This document shows, in pieces, positions 1-12,353 of a stretch of DNA of 64,000 nucleotides. The notes beneath the pieces are model-generated. The model was not told where the DNA came from and searched no databases. It saw nothing but the letters and a program-made list of their open reading frames with translations. Location of the stretch: NCBI GenBank assembly GCA_014843695.1, contig CM026386.1, positions 86,943,642 to 87,007,641 on the forward strand. The letters are read 5' to 3'. A program made the position numbers and the translations under genes. The DNA comes from Archivesica marissinica (taxonomy: Eukaryota > Mollusca > Bivalvia > Venerida > Vesicomyidae). Position 1 is the stretch's first letter, and every line of letters starts with the position of its first letter.

Positions 1-3000
1 CTAATCTCTCTGATTGCTCCACAATCCGCCATCTCACTCATGTATTATCTAATCTCTCTGATTGCTCCACAATCCGCCATCTCACTCATGTATTATCTAA
101 TCTCTCTGATTGTTCCACAATCCGCCATCTCACTCATGTATGATCTAATCTCTCTGATTGCTCCACAATCCGCCATCTCACTCATGTATTATCTAGTCTC
201 TCTGATTGCTCAACAATCCGCCATCTCACTCATGTATTATCTAATCTCTCTGATTGATCCACAATCCGCCATCTCACTCATGTATTATCTAATCTCTCTG
301 ATTGCTCCACAATCCGCCATCTCACTCATGTATTATCTAATCTCTCTGATTGCTCCACAATCCGCCATCTCACTGATGTACTATCTAATCTCTCTGATTG
401 CTCCATAATCCCATCTACTATATTATATAATCTCTCTGATTGTTCCACAATCCGCCATCTCACTCATGTATTATCTAATCTCTCTGATGCTCCACAATCC
501 GCCATCTCACTCATGTATTATCTAATCTCTCTGATTGCTCCACAATCCGCCATCTCACTCATGTATTATCTAATCTCTCTGATTGCTCCACAATCCGCCA
601 TCTCACGTATTATCTAATCTCTCTGATTGCTCCACAATCCGCCATCTCACTCATGTATTATCTAATCTCTCTGATTGCTCCACAATCCGCCATCTCACTC
701 ATGTATTATCTAATCTCTCTGATTGCTCCACAATCCGCCATCTCACTCATGTATTATCTAATCTCTCTGATTGCTCCACAATCCGCCATCTCACTCATGT
801 ATTATCTAATCTCTCTGATTGTTCCACAATCCGCCATCTCACTCATGTATTATCTAATCTCTCTGATTGCTCCACAATCCGCCATCTCACTCATGTATTA
901 TCTAATCTCTCTGATTGCACAACAATCCGCCATCTCACTCATGTATTATCTAATCTCTCTGATTGCTCCTCAATCCGCCATCTCACTCATGTACTATCTA
1001 ATCTCTCTGATTGCTCCATAATCATCCATCTTACTCATATATTATATAATCTCTCTGATTGTTCCACAATCGGCCATCTCACTCATGTATGATCTAATCT
1101 CTCTTATTGCTCCACAATCCGCCATCTCACTCATGTATTATCTAGTCTCTCTGATTGCACAACAATCCGCCATCTCACTCATGTATTATCTAATCTCTCT
1201 GATTGATCCACAATCCGCCATCTCACTCATGTATTATCTAATCTCTCTGATTGCACCACAATCCGCCATCTCACTCATGTATTATCTAATCTCTCTGATT
1301 GCTCCTCAATCCGCCATCTCACTGATGTACTATCTAATCTCTCTGATTGCTCCATAATCATCCATCTTACTCATATATTATATAATCTCTCTGATTGTTC
1401 CACAATCCGCCATCTCACTCATGTATGATCTAATCTCTCTTATTGCTCCACAATCCGCCATCTCACTCATGTATTATCTAGTCTCTCTGATTGCACAACA
1501 ATCCGCCATCTCACTCATGTATTATCTAATCTCTCTGATTGCTCCACAATCCGCCATCTCACTCATGTATTATCTAATCTCTCTGATTGCTCCACAATCC
1601 GCCATCTCACTCATGTATTATCTAATCTCTCTGATTGTTCCACAATCCGCCATCTCACTCATGTATTATCTAATCTCTCTGATTGCTCCACAATCCGCCA
1701 TCTCACTCATGTATCATCTAATCTCTCTGATTGCTCCACAATCCGCCATCTCACTCATGTACTATCTAATCTCTCTGATTGCTCCACAATCCGCCATCTC
1801 ACTCATGTATTATCTAATCTCTCTGATTGCTCCACAATCCGCCATCTCACTCATGTATTATCTAATCTCTCTGATTGCTCCACAATCCGCCATCTCACTC
1901 ATGTATTATCTAATCTCTCTGATTGCTCCACAATCCGCCATCTCACTCATGTATTATCTAATCTCTCTGATTGCTCCACAATCCGCCATCTCACTCATGT
2001 ATTATCTAATCTCTCTGATTGCTCCACAATCCGCCATCTCACTCATGTATTATCTAATCTCTCTGATTGTTCCACAATCCGCCATCTCACTCATGTATTA
2101 TCTAATCTCTCTGATTGCTCCACAATCCGCCATCTCACTCATGTATTATCTAATCTCTCTGATTGCTCCACAATCCGCCATCTCACTCATGTATTATCTA
2201 ATCTCTCTGATTGCTCCACAATCCGCCATCTCACTCATGTATTATCTAATCTCTCTGATTGCTCCACAATCCGCCATCTCACTCATGTATTATCTATCTC
2301 TCTGATTGTTCCACAATCCGCCATCTCACTCATGTATTATCTAATCTCTCTGATTGCTCCACAATCCGCCATCTCACTCATGTATTCTAATCTCTCTGAT
2401 TGCTCCACAATCCGCCATCTCACTCATGTATTATCTAATCTCTCTGATTGCTCCACAATCCGCCATCTCACTCATGTATTATCTAATCTCTCTGATTGCT
2501 CCACAATCCGCCATCTCACTCATGTATTATCTAATCTCTCTGATTGCTCCACAATCCGCCATCTCACTCATGTATTATCTAATCTCTCTGATTGCTCCAC
2601 AATCCGCCATCTCACTCATGTATTATCTAATCTCTCTGATTGTTCCACAATCCGCCATCTCACTCATGTATTATCTAATCTCTCTGATTGCTCCACAATC
2701 CGCCATCTCACTCATGTATTATCTAATCTCTCTGATTGCTCCACAATCCGCCATCTCACTCATGTATTATCTAATCTCTCTGATTGCTCCACAATCTGCC
2801 ATCTCACTCATGTATTATCTAATATCTCTGATTGTTCCACAATCCGCCATCTCACTCATGTATGATCTAATCTCTCTTATTGCTCCACAATCCGCCATTT
2901 CACTCATGTATTATCTAGTCTCTCTGATTGCACAACAATCCGCCATCTCACTCATGTATTATCTAATCTCTCTGATTGCTCCTCAATCCGCCATCTCACT

Positions 3001-6000
3001 CATGTACTATCTAATCTCTCTGATTGCTCCATAATCATCCATCTTACTCATATATTATATAATCTCTCTGATTGTTCCACAATCCGCCATCTCACTCATG
3101 TATGATCTAATCTCTCTTATTGCTCCACAATCCGCCATCTCACTCATGTATTATCTAGTCTCTCTGATTGCACAACAATCCGCCATCTCACTCATGTATT
3201 ACCTAATCTCTCTGATTGCTCCACAATCCGCCATCTCACTCATGTATTATCTAATCTCTCTGATTGCTCCACAATCATCCATCTCACTCATATATTATAT
3301 AATCTCTCTGATTGCTCCACAATCCGCCATCTCACTCATGTATTATCTAATCTCTCTGATTGCTCCACAATCCGCCATCTCACTCATGTATTATCTAATC
3401 TCTCTGATTGCTCCACAATCCGCCATCTCACTCATGTATTATCTAATCTCTCTGATTGTTCCACAATCCGCCATCTCACTCATGTATTATCTAATCTCTC
3501 TGATTGCTCCACAATCCGCCATCTCACTCATGTATTATATAATCTCTCTGATTGCTCCACAATCCACCATCTCACTCATGTATTATCTAATCTCTCTGAT
3601 TGCTCCACAATCCGCCATCTCACTCATGTATTATCTAATCTCTCTGATTGTTCCACAATCCGCCATCTCACTCATGTATTATCTAATCTCTCTGATTGCT
3701 CCACAATCCGCCATCTCACTCATGTATTATCTAATCTCTCTGATTGCTCCACAATCCGCCATCTCACTCATGTATTATCTAATCTCTCTGATTGCTCCAC
3801 AATCCGCCATCTCACTCATGTATTATCTAATCTCTCTGATTGCTCCACAATCCGCCATCTCACTCATGTATTATCTAATCTCTCTGATTGCTCCTCAATC
3901 CACCATCTCACTCATGTACTATCTAATCTCTCTGATTGCTCCATAATCATCCATCTCACTCATGTATTATATAATCTCTCTGATTGTTCCACAATCCGCC
4001 ATCTCACTCATGTATTATCTAATCTCTCTGATTGCTCCACAATCCGCCATCTCACTCATATATTATATAATCTCTCTGATTGCTCCACAATCCGCCATCT
4101 CACTCATGTATTATCTAATCTCTCTGATTGCTCCACAATCCGCCATCTCACTCATGTATTATCTAGTCTCTCTGATTGCACAACAATCCGCCATCTCACT
4201 CATGTATTATCTAATCTCTCTGATTGCTCCTCAATCCGCCATCTCACTGATGTACTATCTAATCTCTCTGATTGTGCCACAATCCGCCATCTCACTCATG
4301 TATTATCTAATCTCTCTGATTGCTCCACAATCCGCCATCTCACTCATGTACTATCTAATCTCTCTGATTGCTACACAATCTGCCATCTCACTCATGTATT
4401 ATCTAATCTCTCTGATTGTTCCACAATCCGCCATCTCACTCATGTATTATCTAATCTCTCTGATTGCTCCACAATCCGCCATCTCACTCATGTATTATCT
4501 AATCTCTCTGATTGCTCCACAATCCGCCATCTCACTCATGTATTATCTAATCTCTCTGATTGCTCCACAATCCGCCATCTCACTCATGTATTATCTAATC
4601 TCTCTGATTGCTCCACAATCCGCCATCTCACTCATGTATTATCTAATCTCTCTGATTGCTCCACAATCCGCCATCTCACTCATGTATTATCTAATCTCTC
4701 TGATTGCTCCACAATCCGCCATCTCACTCATGTATTATCTAATCTCTCTGATTGCTCCACAATCCGCCATCTCACTCATGTATTATCTAATCTCTCTGAT
4801 TGCTCCACAATCCGCCATCTCACTCATGTATTATCTAATCTCTCTGATTGTCCACAATCCGCCATCTCACTCATGTATTATCTATCCTCTGATTGCTCAC
4901 AATCCGCCATCTCACTCATGTATTATTAATCTCTCTGATTGCTCCACAATCCGCCATCTCACTCATGTATTACTAATCTCTCTGATTGCTCCACAATCCG
5001 CCATCTCACTCATGTATTATCTAATCTCTCTGATTGCTCCACAATCCGCCATCTCACTCATGTATTATCTAATCTCTCTGATTGCTCCACAATCCGCCAT
5101 CTCACTCATGTATTATCTAATCTCTCTGATTGCTCCACAATCCGCCATCTCACTCATGTATTATCTAATCTCTCTGATTGCTCCACAATCCGCCATCTCA
5201 CTCATGTATTATCTAATCTCTCTGATTGCTCCACAATCCGCCATCTCACTCATGTATTATCTAATCTCTCTGATTGCTCCACAATCCGCCATCTCACTCA
5301 TGTATTATCTAATCTCTCTGATTGCACCACAATCCGCCATCTCACTCATGTATTATCTAATCTCTCTGATTGCTCCTCAATCCGCCATCTCACTCATGTA
5401 CTATCTAATCTCTCTGATTGCTCCATAATCATCCATCTTACTCATATATTATATAATCTCTCTGATTGCTCCACAATCCGCCATCTCACTCATGTATTAT
5501 CTAATCTCTCTTATTGCTCCACAATCCGCCATCTCACTCATGTATTATCTAATCTCTCTGATTGCTCCACAATCCGCCATCTCACTCATGTATTATCTAA
5601 TCTCTCTGATTGTTCCACAATCCGCCATCTCACTCATGTATTATCTAATCTCTCTGATTGCTCCACAATCCGCCATCTCACTCATGTATTATATAATCTC
5701 TCTGATTGCTCCACAATCCGCCATCTCACTCATGTATTATCTAATCTCTCTGATTGTTCCACAATCCGCCATCTCACTCATGTATTATCTAATCTCTCTG
5801 ATTGCTCCACAATCCGCCATCTCACTCATGTATTATCTAATCTCTCTGATTGCTCCACAATCCGCCATCTCACTCATGTATTATCTAATCTCTCTGATTG
5901 CTCCACAATCCGCCATCTCACTCATGTATTATCTAATCTCTCTGATTGCTCCACAATCCGCCATCTCACTCATGTATTATCTAATCTCTCTGATTGCTCC

Positions 6001-6615
6001 ACAATCCGCCATCTCACTCATGTATTATCTAATCTCTCTGATTGCTCCACAATCCGCCATCTCACTCATGTATTATCTAATCTCTCTGATTGCTCCACAA
6101 TCCGCCATCTCACTCATGTATTATCTAATCTCTCTGATTGCTCCACAATCCGCCATCTCACTCATGTATTATCTAATCTCTCTGATTGCTCCACAATCCG
6201 CCATCTCACTCATGTATTATCTAATCTCTCTGATTGTTCCACAATCCGCCATCTCACTCATGTATTATCTAATCTCTCTGATTGCTCCACAATCCACCAT
6301 CTCACTCATGTATTATCTAATCTCTCTGATTGCTCCACAATCCGCCATCTCACTCATGTATTATCTAATCTCTCTGATTACTCCACAATCCACCATCTCA
6401 CTCATGTGTTATCTAATCTCTCTGATTGCTCCACAATCCTCCATCTCACTCATGTATTATCTAATCTCTCTGATTGCTCCACAATCCACCATCTCACTCA
6501 TGTATTATCTAATCTCTCTGATTGCTCCACAATCCGCCATCTCACTCATGTATTATCTAATCTCTATGATTGTTCCACAATCCGCCATCTCACTCATGTG
6601 TTATCTAATCTCTTC
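1..6615. repeat. 48-bp satellite array (about 137 copies)
   Basis: The monomer is 48 bp, with core CTCTGATTGCTCCACAATCC followed by GCCATCTCACTCATGTATTA. The array enters from the left edge and stops abruptly near 6612, where the sequence changes to unique DNA. Because 48 is a multiple of three and two forward frames lack stops, the array shows long repetitive open frames (16-residue periods, up to 583 codons) that are not credible genes. Most copies are near identical. Variant monomers (TATGATCTA, GCACAACAATCC, TCCATAATCATCC) recur in a fixed order near 1015, 1351, 3028, 3940 and 5422, at spacings that are multiples of 48 once small deletions are counted. That indicates higher-order duplication by unequal exchange. 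Confidence 0.97.
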
Positions 6616-8614
6616 ATACTTGGAAGATGGTTTTCTCCTGTAATGTTGTCTAATGGGTATACCATCATTAATAGTTATATGATGTTCTAATAGGTTTTTC
6701 GTGAAAATATGTGCTCCAATATTGAACTACTTATCCCTCTAATTGTGCTTGTTAACATTGTACTAATCTACAGGCTGAGTGAACCCGGAGAAGAAATACC
6801 CGGTTTTCTTTACTTCTAGAAGTGAATACATACAATATTCTGTTCAATGTATATAGTATATGCAGTCATATTGACTGGGTTCCTTGTTATAGTACCTGTA
6901 TGTTCATGTGTAACAACTGCAGTATAAATATATACTTCCAATAGTTGCGGTTTCTCGTTGTAATGACTGGTTTGTTGTCATATTATTGTCATACTTCCTA
7001 AGCATAACCTAGACTATTTTAGTTGCAGCTTGACCTAGCGTTCTGTTTGATTCACTGAAATCAACATTTTCAAGGCATTCCAATCTATTTGAAATTTACC
7101 ATATGAAGCAGACAACTTACCTGTATTGTACATGCACTATGCGTTAACTTTCTACCAATTCATTTTGGTACTTCGGTTATAATTAAAATGGGAATGCCTA
7201 CACGTGTTTCTAATTACATTACCTTAGATCCACTAGCACCGACACTATCTAACTTGAAATCATTAATGCAAATGTGTGTCAATTATCCAACGGATGCGCA
7301 TTTGAAGTGTGGTGTGTGCTGTGTGCTTGTCACCGTCCGCCTTTGTCATTGTACTGGAGTTTGCAAGTATTGTCTGCAGCCTTGATAAGCCTTATGTGGT
7401 GCCTCGTGAAATGACACGGATATTGAGATACTCATATGTTCCAGCTACTGTACCACAGTGTGCTCGGATTAGATATGTCTCTAGACTTGCAACATTCATA
7501 TACTTCGTGCACAAGAACAGACCACCATTCAATGGGTAAACAAACAGCTCGGGTTAACCTAAAACATAGAAAACAGATGCAAATCATAGATGGTCCATGC
7601 ATCCAACGTAAAAGACTAATACAAAATAATACAAAATAGTTCAAGTAGTGTAACAGGTCAACCGTTATATATTCAGAAATCAAAGTTATTGTTGGAACTA
7701 ACTCGCTTGTTTCAATACAACATTTCCAACTAATCTATATGCTAATGACTTTTAAGAGCTATATTGTGACCCTTCACTTGTGTACCCTACCACAACGGAA
7801 TCTAGGATTGTTCGCTAGTCGTATTCGTTCCCCTCCGGTCTGGAACAGATGTGACTATTAACCACGATCCGTGCGCACTCACTAATGTGTAGTAAGTGTC
7901 TAGGAAAACAATAGATCTAGTGTCTAGTTGACACTTCGATCTGGTTATACATTCCTTTGCGCGGCTAATATAACAAATGAGAGGCCATTAGCACAGTCAC
8001 TTAAATACCCATTGGTGCGGCAGGGAGTTCCTCGTCTGTCTGTCTACACATTCACTATGGCAACATGTGTACTGTCTAGTTGTCTTGGGTTAGGGCCTTA
8101 GTGGATATGCGGCTATACTACGGTGAAGAAAGGTATACAATCAATATGAAGGTATTCATATAGAGATGACCATGACTAATTGCTTAACTATATCTAGTTG
8201 GATTGAAGTGGCTTCCTGGAGGCGATGATAACTGCAGGGGTTTAATAGGAAAGGAACGGTTGATTGTATTCAAAATGGGCTCAACATTTCTAGAGGCCAC
8301 CGGAAGCACCGGTCGCTTGTATCATCATTGGAAGTTCTGACGAAACGCGCATACCAGAGGTACATACATCAACAGCAAGCTGATTTGGCGCAGAGTTTGG
8401 GCTTTGAGGAACGGGTGAAAATCAGTATAAGCGGAAGATCACAGTTCAGCTACTGGAGTAGAACACGAGATAAGGAGCTCACATTTATGGATTTCTGAGA
8501 GAGGCCAATTTCATTTGATATAGAGGACGCCACTGAGACGCTTCATACTTTGGTGTTCCGCGCTTGATCATGTTCATCATCCATGTTGGGTCTCAGTATC
8601 TAGATATTAACTAG
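6616..8614. other. unassigned sequence, no gene recognised
   Basis: This is AT-rich unique DNA between the satellite and the first candidate Ig exon. Short open frames at 7188-7385 and 7309-7539 overlap one another and match no family I recognise. I could not find a convincing signal-peptide exon for the downstream candidate gene. Confidence 0.5.
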
Positions 8615-8838
8615 TCACACCATTTACATTAACTGGGCTCAGCAATGACACTATTTTTGCACTGAAAACCACCATTACATGTGAATTCATGAATCATACA
8701 TGTGAATGGCATGTTCTGCCCATACCGAGATGTGTAGCACAGGGCTATCATAAGCCTCTGAATTATAATCTAGATTTAGATGATGCCCTAGAAGTGTTAT
8801 TGCTTAATGTACATTTATTCGATGTCAGACTACATAAG
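8615..8838 (+). CDS. gene A exon, first half of Ig-like domain (candidate)
   Basis: This is an open stretch with a plausible acceptor (ATTAACTAG, exon entered in phase 1) and a donor AAG|GTATGT leaving in phase 0. The translation begins like an Ig strand A/B region (TPFTLTGLSNDT, then TTITCEF with a candidate B-strand Cys), followed by a Trp 10 residues later (CEWHVLP). The rest (about residues 40-74) is not typical Ig sequence. It joins the next exon in frame across a 97-bp intron. No homologue can be named, and the polypyrimidine tract at the acceptor is weak. It could be a decayed copy of the Ig exons seen further right. Confidence 0.35.
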
Positions 8839-8935
8839 GTATGTACATTCTCGGCACAGTATGCCCTAATATAGGACACCAAATATAATTAATGCTATTA
8901 TAAGGAATAGTGTACGGTTTCAGACTAATTCCCAG

Positions 8936-9152
8936 TGGCTGTCCTATACAACGACTTCTGTAATAGGATCACAAGGTTCTTGTAGTGGCGAGGAGAGAAT
9001 ATACAGTACTACGCTAAGCTTACCCAGGTACACGACATGGCCCTTACAACCACCCAATGTGGATACCACCGTGGCTTTACAATGTAGAATGGAGTTTGTT
9101 ACATTGACATCAGCATTACAGACAGGACAAACTGATGATGTCATTTATGCAG
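8936..9152 (+). CDS. gene A exon, second half of Ig-like domain (candidate)
   Basis: The acceptor is CTAATTCCCAG| (phase 0) and the donor GCAG|GTAATT (phase 1). The reading frame is open throughout and starts with WLSYTTTS. An Ig E/F-strand-like segment follows: IYSTTLSLPR, a short linker, then DTTVALQCRMEF, where the Cys would be the F-strand partner of the TTITC Cys in the preceding exon. The phase-1 exit matches every other Ig exon in the window and the phase-1 entry of the transmembrane exon at 10011. The combined domain is about 148 residues, long for one Ig fold, so the internal boundary or the family may differ. Confidence 0.4.
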
Positions 9153-10010
9153 GTAATTTGGATTACACCAATATGAGATAGTAGTTGGACTTACATGATG
9201 CTAGGTGGATGTCTATAAAACATTTCCTTTTCAGCAATCAATTTCGTTATCCGCAAGGGACAAAATGTTAGTATATGATGTTCCTGATAGGGAATCCCAA
9301 ATGTTACCGACTTTAATTAAAGTAAATATACAATGTAATATCATACAATCCTTTTATGTTTGAATTTTTATTATTGTATGATAACATTATAATATATTAT
9401 TGTAAAGCTTAAATATGATCAGTCAGGCTGACCGTGGTAATACACATTTTTAGTTCACATTCATGTATGTCAGCACATTTTAGTTTTTCATTTACAGTAC
9501 ATTTAAATCAGTTCGTTTGTACTCCCTAGTTATCAACACTTCTGTGTTTGTCTCATTTAACATTGACGGATAATTAAAGTTTAAAGATGGTTGTTTAACT
9601 GTCGTAAAACTGGGACAGAAATATTCTGTTTTATCATGTCATGTGCCGGTTAATGGAAGTGGCAAAATCACCCATGGTCGAAATTAGGGGTCAAATTATT
9701 GCCAGGTTATTGCAATTTGACTGAATGAACAGTTCGCATTACGGAATAACGTGGTGGTCTTGTAATAATGGTCAACGGCCATTGGAATATATAGGGGGAA
9801 CTATTCCGTTGTGAAAGTATCATTCGAAATACCGGGGTGATCTCTAATTCGGTGTGTTCACATATAGATTGTAAAGTGTTGAACACAATACTGTATTTTT
9901 ACTATTCAACAAACGTACTATATTTTTGTCGCAACTATGAGTGTCCTATCTTCACTACATTGTGTTAACAAACATTTGCCAAATCATTTCTTATACTATG
10001 GTCACATCAG
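9153..10010 (+). other. putative intron of gene A
   Basis: This is AT-rich sequence with no coding potential recognised. It lies between a phase-1 donor at 9153 and a phase-1 acceptor ending at 10010. Confidence 0.3.
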
Positions 10011-10168
10011 TGGATATAATACCTCATACCTCAGAGGTTACATCAACAGTAAATAGTTCTCCCCTTATGTGGGAGAAATATGTTTGTGCCATTGCCGTCT
10101 GTCTGTCTCTCTGTCTGTCAAGCCTTTGTATGTATTGTCAAGTTCGAGAATCGCTAAGAATAAACTGA
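10011..10168 (+). CDS. gene A terminal exon: Thr/Ser stalk, transmembrane helix, short tail (candidate)
   Basis: After the acceptor GTCACATCAG| (phase 1) the frame reads a Thr/Ser-rich juxtamembrane stretch (VDIIPHTSEVTSTVNSSP). A hydrophobic, Cys-rich helix follows (YVCAIAVCLSLCLSSLCMY), then a short tail (CQVRESLRIN) and TGA. This is the layout of the last exon of a small type I membrane receptor. Its entry phase matches the donor at 9153. AATAAA occurs at about 10159-10164, just before the stop, but a usable polyadenylation site is not shown. Together with 8615-9152 it suggests a compact one-Ig receptor upstream of gene B. The hydrophobic stretch comes partly from a CTGTCTGT-rich run, so chance is possible. 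Confidence 0.4.
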
Positions 10169-11397
10169 TAGTTACTAAGATTGTCATATACCCTCCACTA
10201 ATTATCTCCAGGGAATGATGTATTCATGCTATATATGACGTAAACTTGGTACAGGTATCAAATAGGAAACAGCCTTGGCTGTAGTTCTGTCACATTCCTG
10301 ATAACAAAGATAATAATCCTATCAATAATATGGCTATGTAATCTTATAGCTATGTATTACTTAGCATGAATGTTGTGCATATTGCAATCCCGTTCCGGTT
10401 GGATACATTGGTTGTGGATATACGGCCATTTGAACATTTCTATGGCATGATGCGGTTTCATGCTTCATCTTCTAAACGCCTTGTTGCGCATTAACGCTGT
10501 TTTAAGCGTTAGTATGATGTCACCCCATGGTGGATTTTCACCAAACTCGGCAAGAATCATTGAACTAAAGTTGCCATGCAGCTGTTTATCAAACGACTAA
10601 TGAAACAACTATACTGACTCCGAACATGGTGTTGTTGGGTATAAACGCCATACTTCCTGTCGCGATTGCATTTGGTAGCAAGTTTCCCAATCAGAATATG
10701 TGTATTCATACAGAATATATTACCGGAATGTTAGAGGAAGGAATGTACACTGTCGTTACTCTGAAACACATTGGTGCTCTAAATGTGTTAAGCAATACTA
10801 AATAATGTTCTAAATAGTTGCTCCATACCTATTACAATACATAAATATCGTTTAGAAAGTGGTCTGAACTACTGATACAGTCAACTTTATGTTAAGATAC
10901 CACCCAAGTGACAGAGTAAATGCGGTATCGTTATAAATGGTTTCATAATGCAAATTCGGATGTACAACGCAGCAGGAGAAGGTCGGCTTTGGCACATGGC
11001 TTTGATATGGTTATATCTAAGATAAAAGTACTAAACTCAGGGCATTATTTTTATGATTGGTTTCCGTTTTCAATTTCAACATATGAACTATCCTAGCCTT
11101 GTACATGTATGCATGTGAGTAAGTGTCCATAAATACTATATTAAATATATGGACCATGTTCCATTTGTTCATTGATACTCCGCCAGTGTCTAAAGAAGCA
11201 CTCATCGTCTGTATTTGATATAGACTAATTATATACTTGATACAGCATTAGTACCTGTGCTTTCAACCTCAGCGCTGAAGCTGACAAACAGTGCCTGTAA
11301 TTCCACGACGTTGTCTAACCTGACACTTTCTTTTGCACACCGCTTTACATTTCAGAATATTTTTCTCATTACATTTCATAGAGTATTCATACATTAC
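10169..11397. other. unassigned intergenic sequence
   Basis: No gene, RNA or repeat was recognised. A 62-codon minus-strand frame at 11017-11205 has no recognisable domain. Confidence 0.4.
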
Positions 11398-11523
11398 AAT
11401 GACTAAATGTACCAATGACTAAATGTGCCAATGACTAAATGTGCCAATGACTTAAATGTGCCAATGACTAAATGTGCCAATGACTAAATGTGCCAATGAC
11501 TAAATGTGCCAATGACTAAATGT
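11398..11523. repeat. 16-bp tandem repeat upstream of Ig exon 1
   Basis: About eight copies of AATGACTAAATGTGCC, with one unit a base longer. The last copy overlaps the ATG at 11520 and ends about 45 bp before the Ig exon 1 acceptor, so the array lies either in the promoter/5' UTR or at the 3' end of an intron. Confidence 0.95.
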
Positions 11524-11865
11524 TGAGCACATTGTCCTTTGTGTTTTGTATTTGTGTTGTTGTTCTAGTTCAAGTGAGCAGTGTTACTCTCAGGGATGGA
11601 AACACTCTACCAACAGATTCCAGCACAATAACAGTAACCATCAGTCTGAGTAAAACATTAACATGTTCTCCAAGCCTTAGTAGACCTGATTCTACAGTTG
11701 TGTGGTGCATTGGTGGAGAAGAGAAACAGAGGTCCAATACGAACACAAACTATGTATTTACACCAACAAACAACGATCACAACAAACAGATCTACTGTAA
11801 AGCTTATAACGTCCAGTCTGAGAGTCAGGCTGTGTACTCCTACAAACCAGTGTTATATGTTAAAG
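11520..11865 (+). CDS. gene B, Ig exon 1 (possible signal peptide plus Ig domain)
   Basis: The Ig domain is encoded by 11569-11865 (99 codons). The acceptor is GTTGTTGTTCTAG| and the donor GTTAAAG|GTAAGC, both phase 1. Canonical Ig landmarks are visible: TLTC (B-strand Cys), VVWC (C-strand Trp), and NKQIYCKAYN (F-strand Tyr-x-Cys equivalent). The domain ends VLYVKG. Ig exon 2 (13383-13667) is clearly its paralogue, including the VQVSSVTL start. Upstream in frame, an ATG at 11520 would give a signal-peptide-like start (MLSTLSFVFCICVVVLV), making this the first exon. However, the same T-rich stretch is also the polypyrimidine tract of the acceptor, and T-rich DNA encodes hydrophobic residues by chance. 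The product is expected to be extracellular. The ligand is unknown. Confidence 0.75.
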
Positions 11866-12200
11866 GTAAGCATGTATGATGTATTGTAGCATATTTACTG
11901 TAAAGCCTATAACTTCCTGTTCGAGAGTCAGGCTGTGCACTCCTACAAACCAGTGTTATATGTTAGAGGTAAGCATTATATGATGTATTGTAGCATATGC
12001 ACTGTACGGCTTATAACTTCCAGTTCGAGAGTCAGGCTGTGTACTCCTACAAACCAGTGGTATATGTTAGAGGTAAGCATATATGATGTATTGTAGCATA
12101 TCTACTGTACGGCTTATAACTTCCAGTCTGAGAGTCTCAATGTACTCCTACAGACAAGTGTGTTAGAGGGAAGCATATTATGATGTATTGTAGCATATCT
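11795..12200 (+). repeat. tandem copies of exon 1 3' end plus 5' splice site (~103-bp unit)
   Basis: The unit starts at the F-strand codons (CTGTAAAGCTTATAAC, about 11795) and runs through the exon end and donor into about 30 bp of intron. Copies begin near 11795 (the real exon), 11898, 12002 and 12105. Copies 2 and 3 keep GTTAGAG|GTAAGC. In copy 4 the donor is damaged (GGAAGC) and the body shortened. The extra copies lie in the intron and lack an acceptor, so they are not complete exons. Confidence 0.93.
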
Positions 12201-12311
12201 ATACTAATGAGTCCGTGAGTGTATTCATAAAAACAAATGGTACGCTGTGCGTATTGGCTTTGTTTTCATCATAGTTTGGCGGGGTAAAATCACGCTAAAA
12301 ACTGTCTCTAG

Positions 12312-12353
12312 AAATACCACCTCGTCCAACTCCTCCACCTCAAAATATTAAAG
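12312..12353 (+). CDS. gene B candidate 42-bp proline-rich hinge mini-exon
   Basis: Between TGTCTCTAG| and |GTACATG lies a 42-bp open segment, phase 1 at both ends and divisible by three. It encodes EIPPRPTPPPQNIK when the preceding exon contributes G. It would insert a 14-residue proline-rich linker between Ig domains 1 and 2 without changing frame. The donor (AAAG|GTACAT) is weaker than the GTAAG donors of the neighbouring exons, and short AG/GT pairs arise by chance, so this is a candidate alternatively used hinge exon. Confidence 0.4.

Noticed and set aside
1..6615. CRISPR array
   Set aside because: Contiguous 48-bp monomers with no unique spacers, in a eukaryotic context with introns and SINEs. 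The same applies to the 42-bp, 60-bp and 75-bp arrays.
1..6690. Open frames up to 583 codons in the 48-bp array as a repetitive surface protein
   Set aside because: Two overlapping forward frames are equally open because the monomer is a multiple of three and lacks stops there. Variation between monomers is not codon-structured, and single-base deletions swap frames without other effect.
7188..7539. Small genes in two overlapping frames
   Set aside because: Mutually overlapping, Cys-rich by composition, no start context or domain, no splice partners found.
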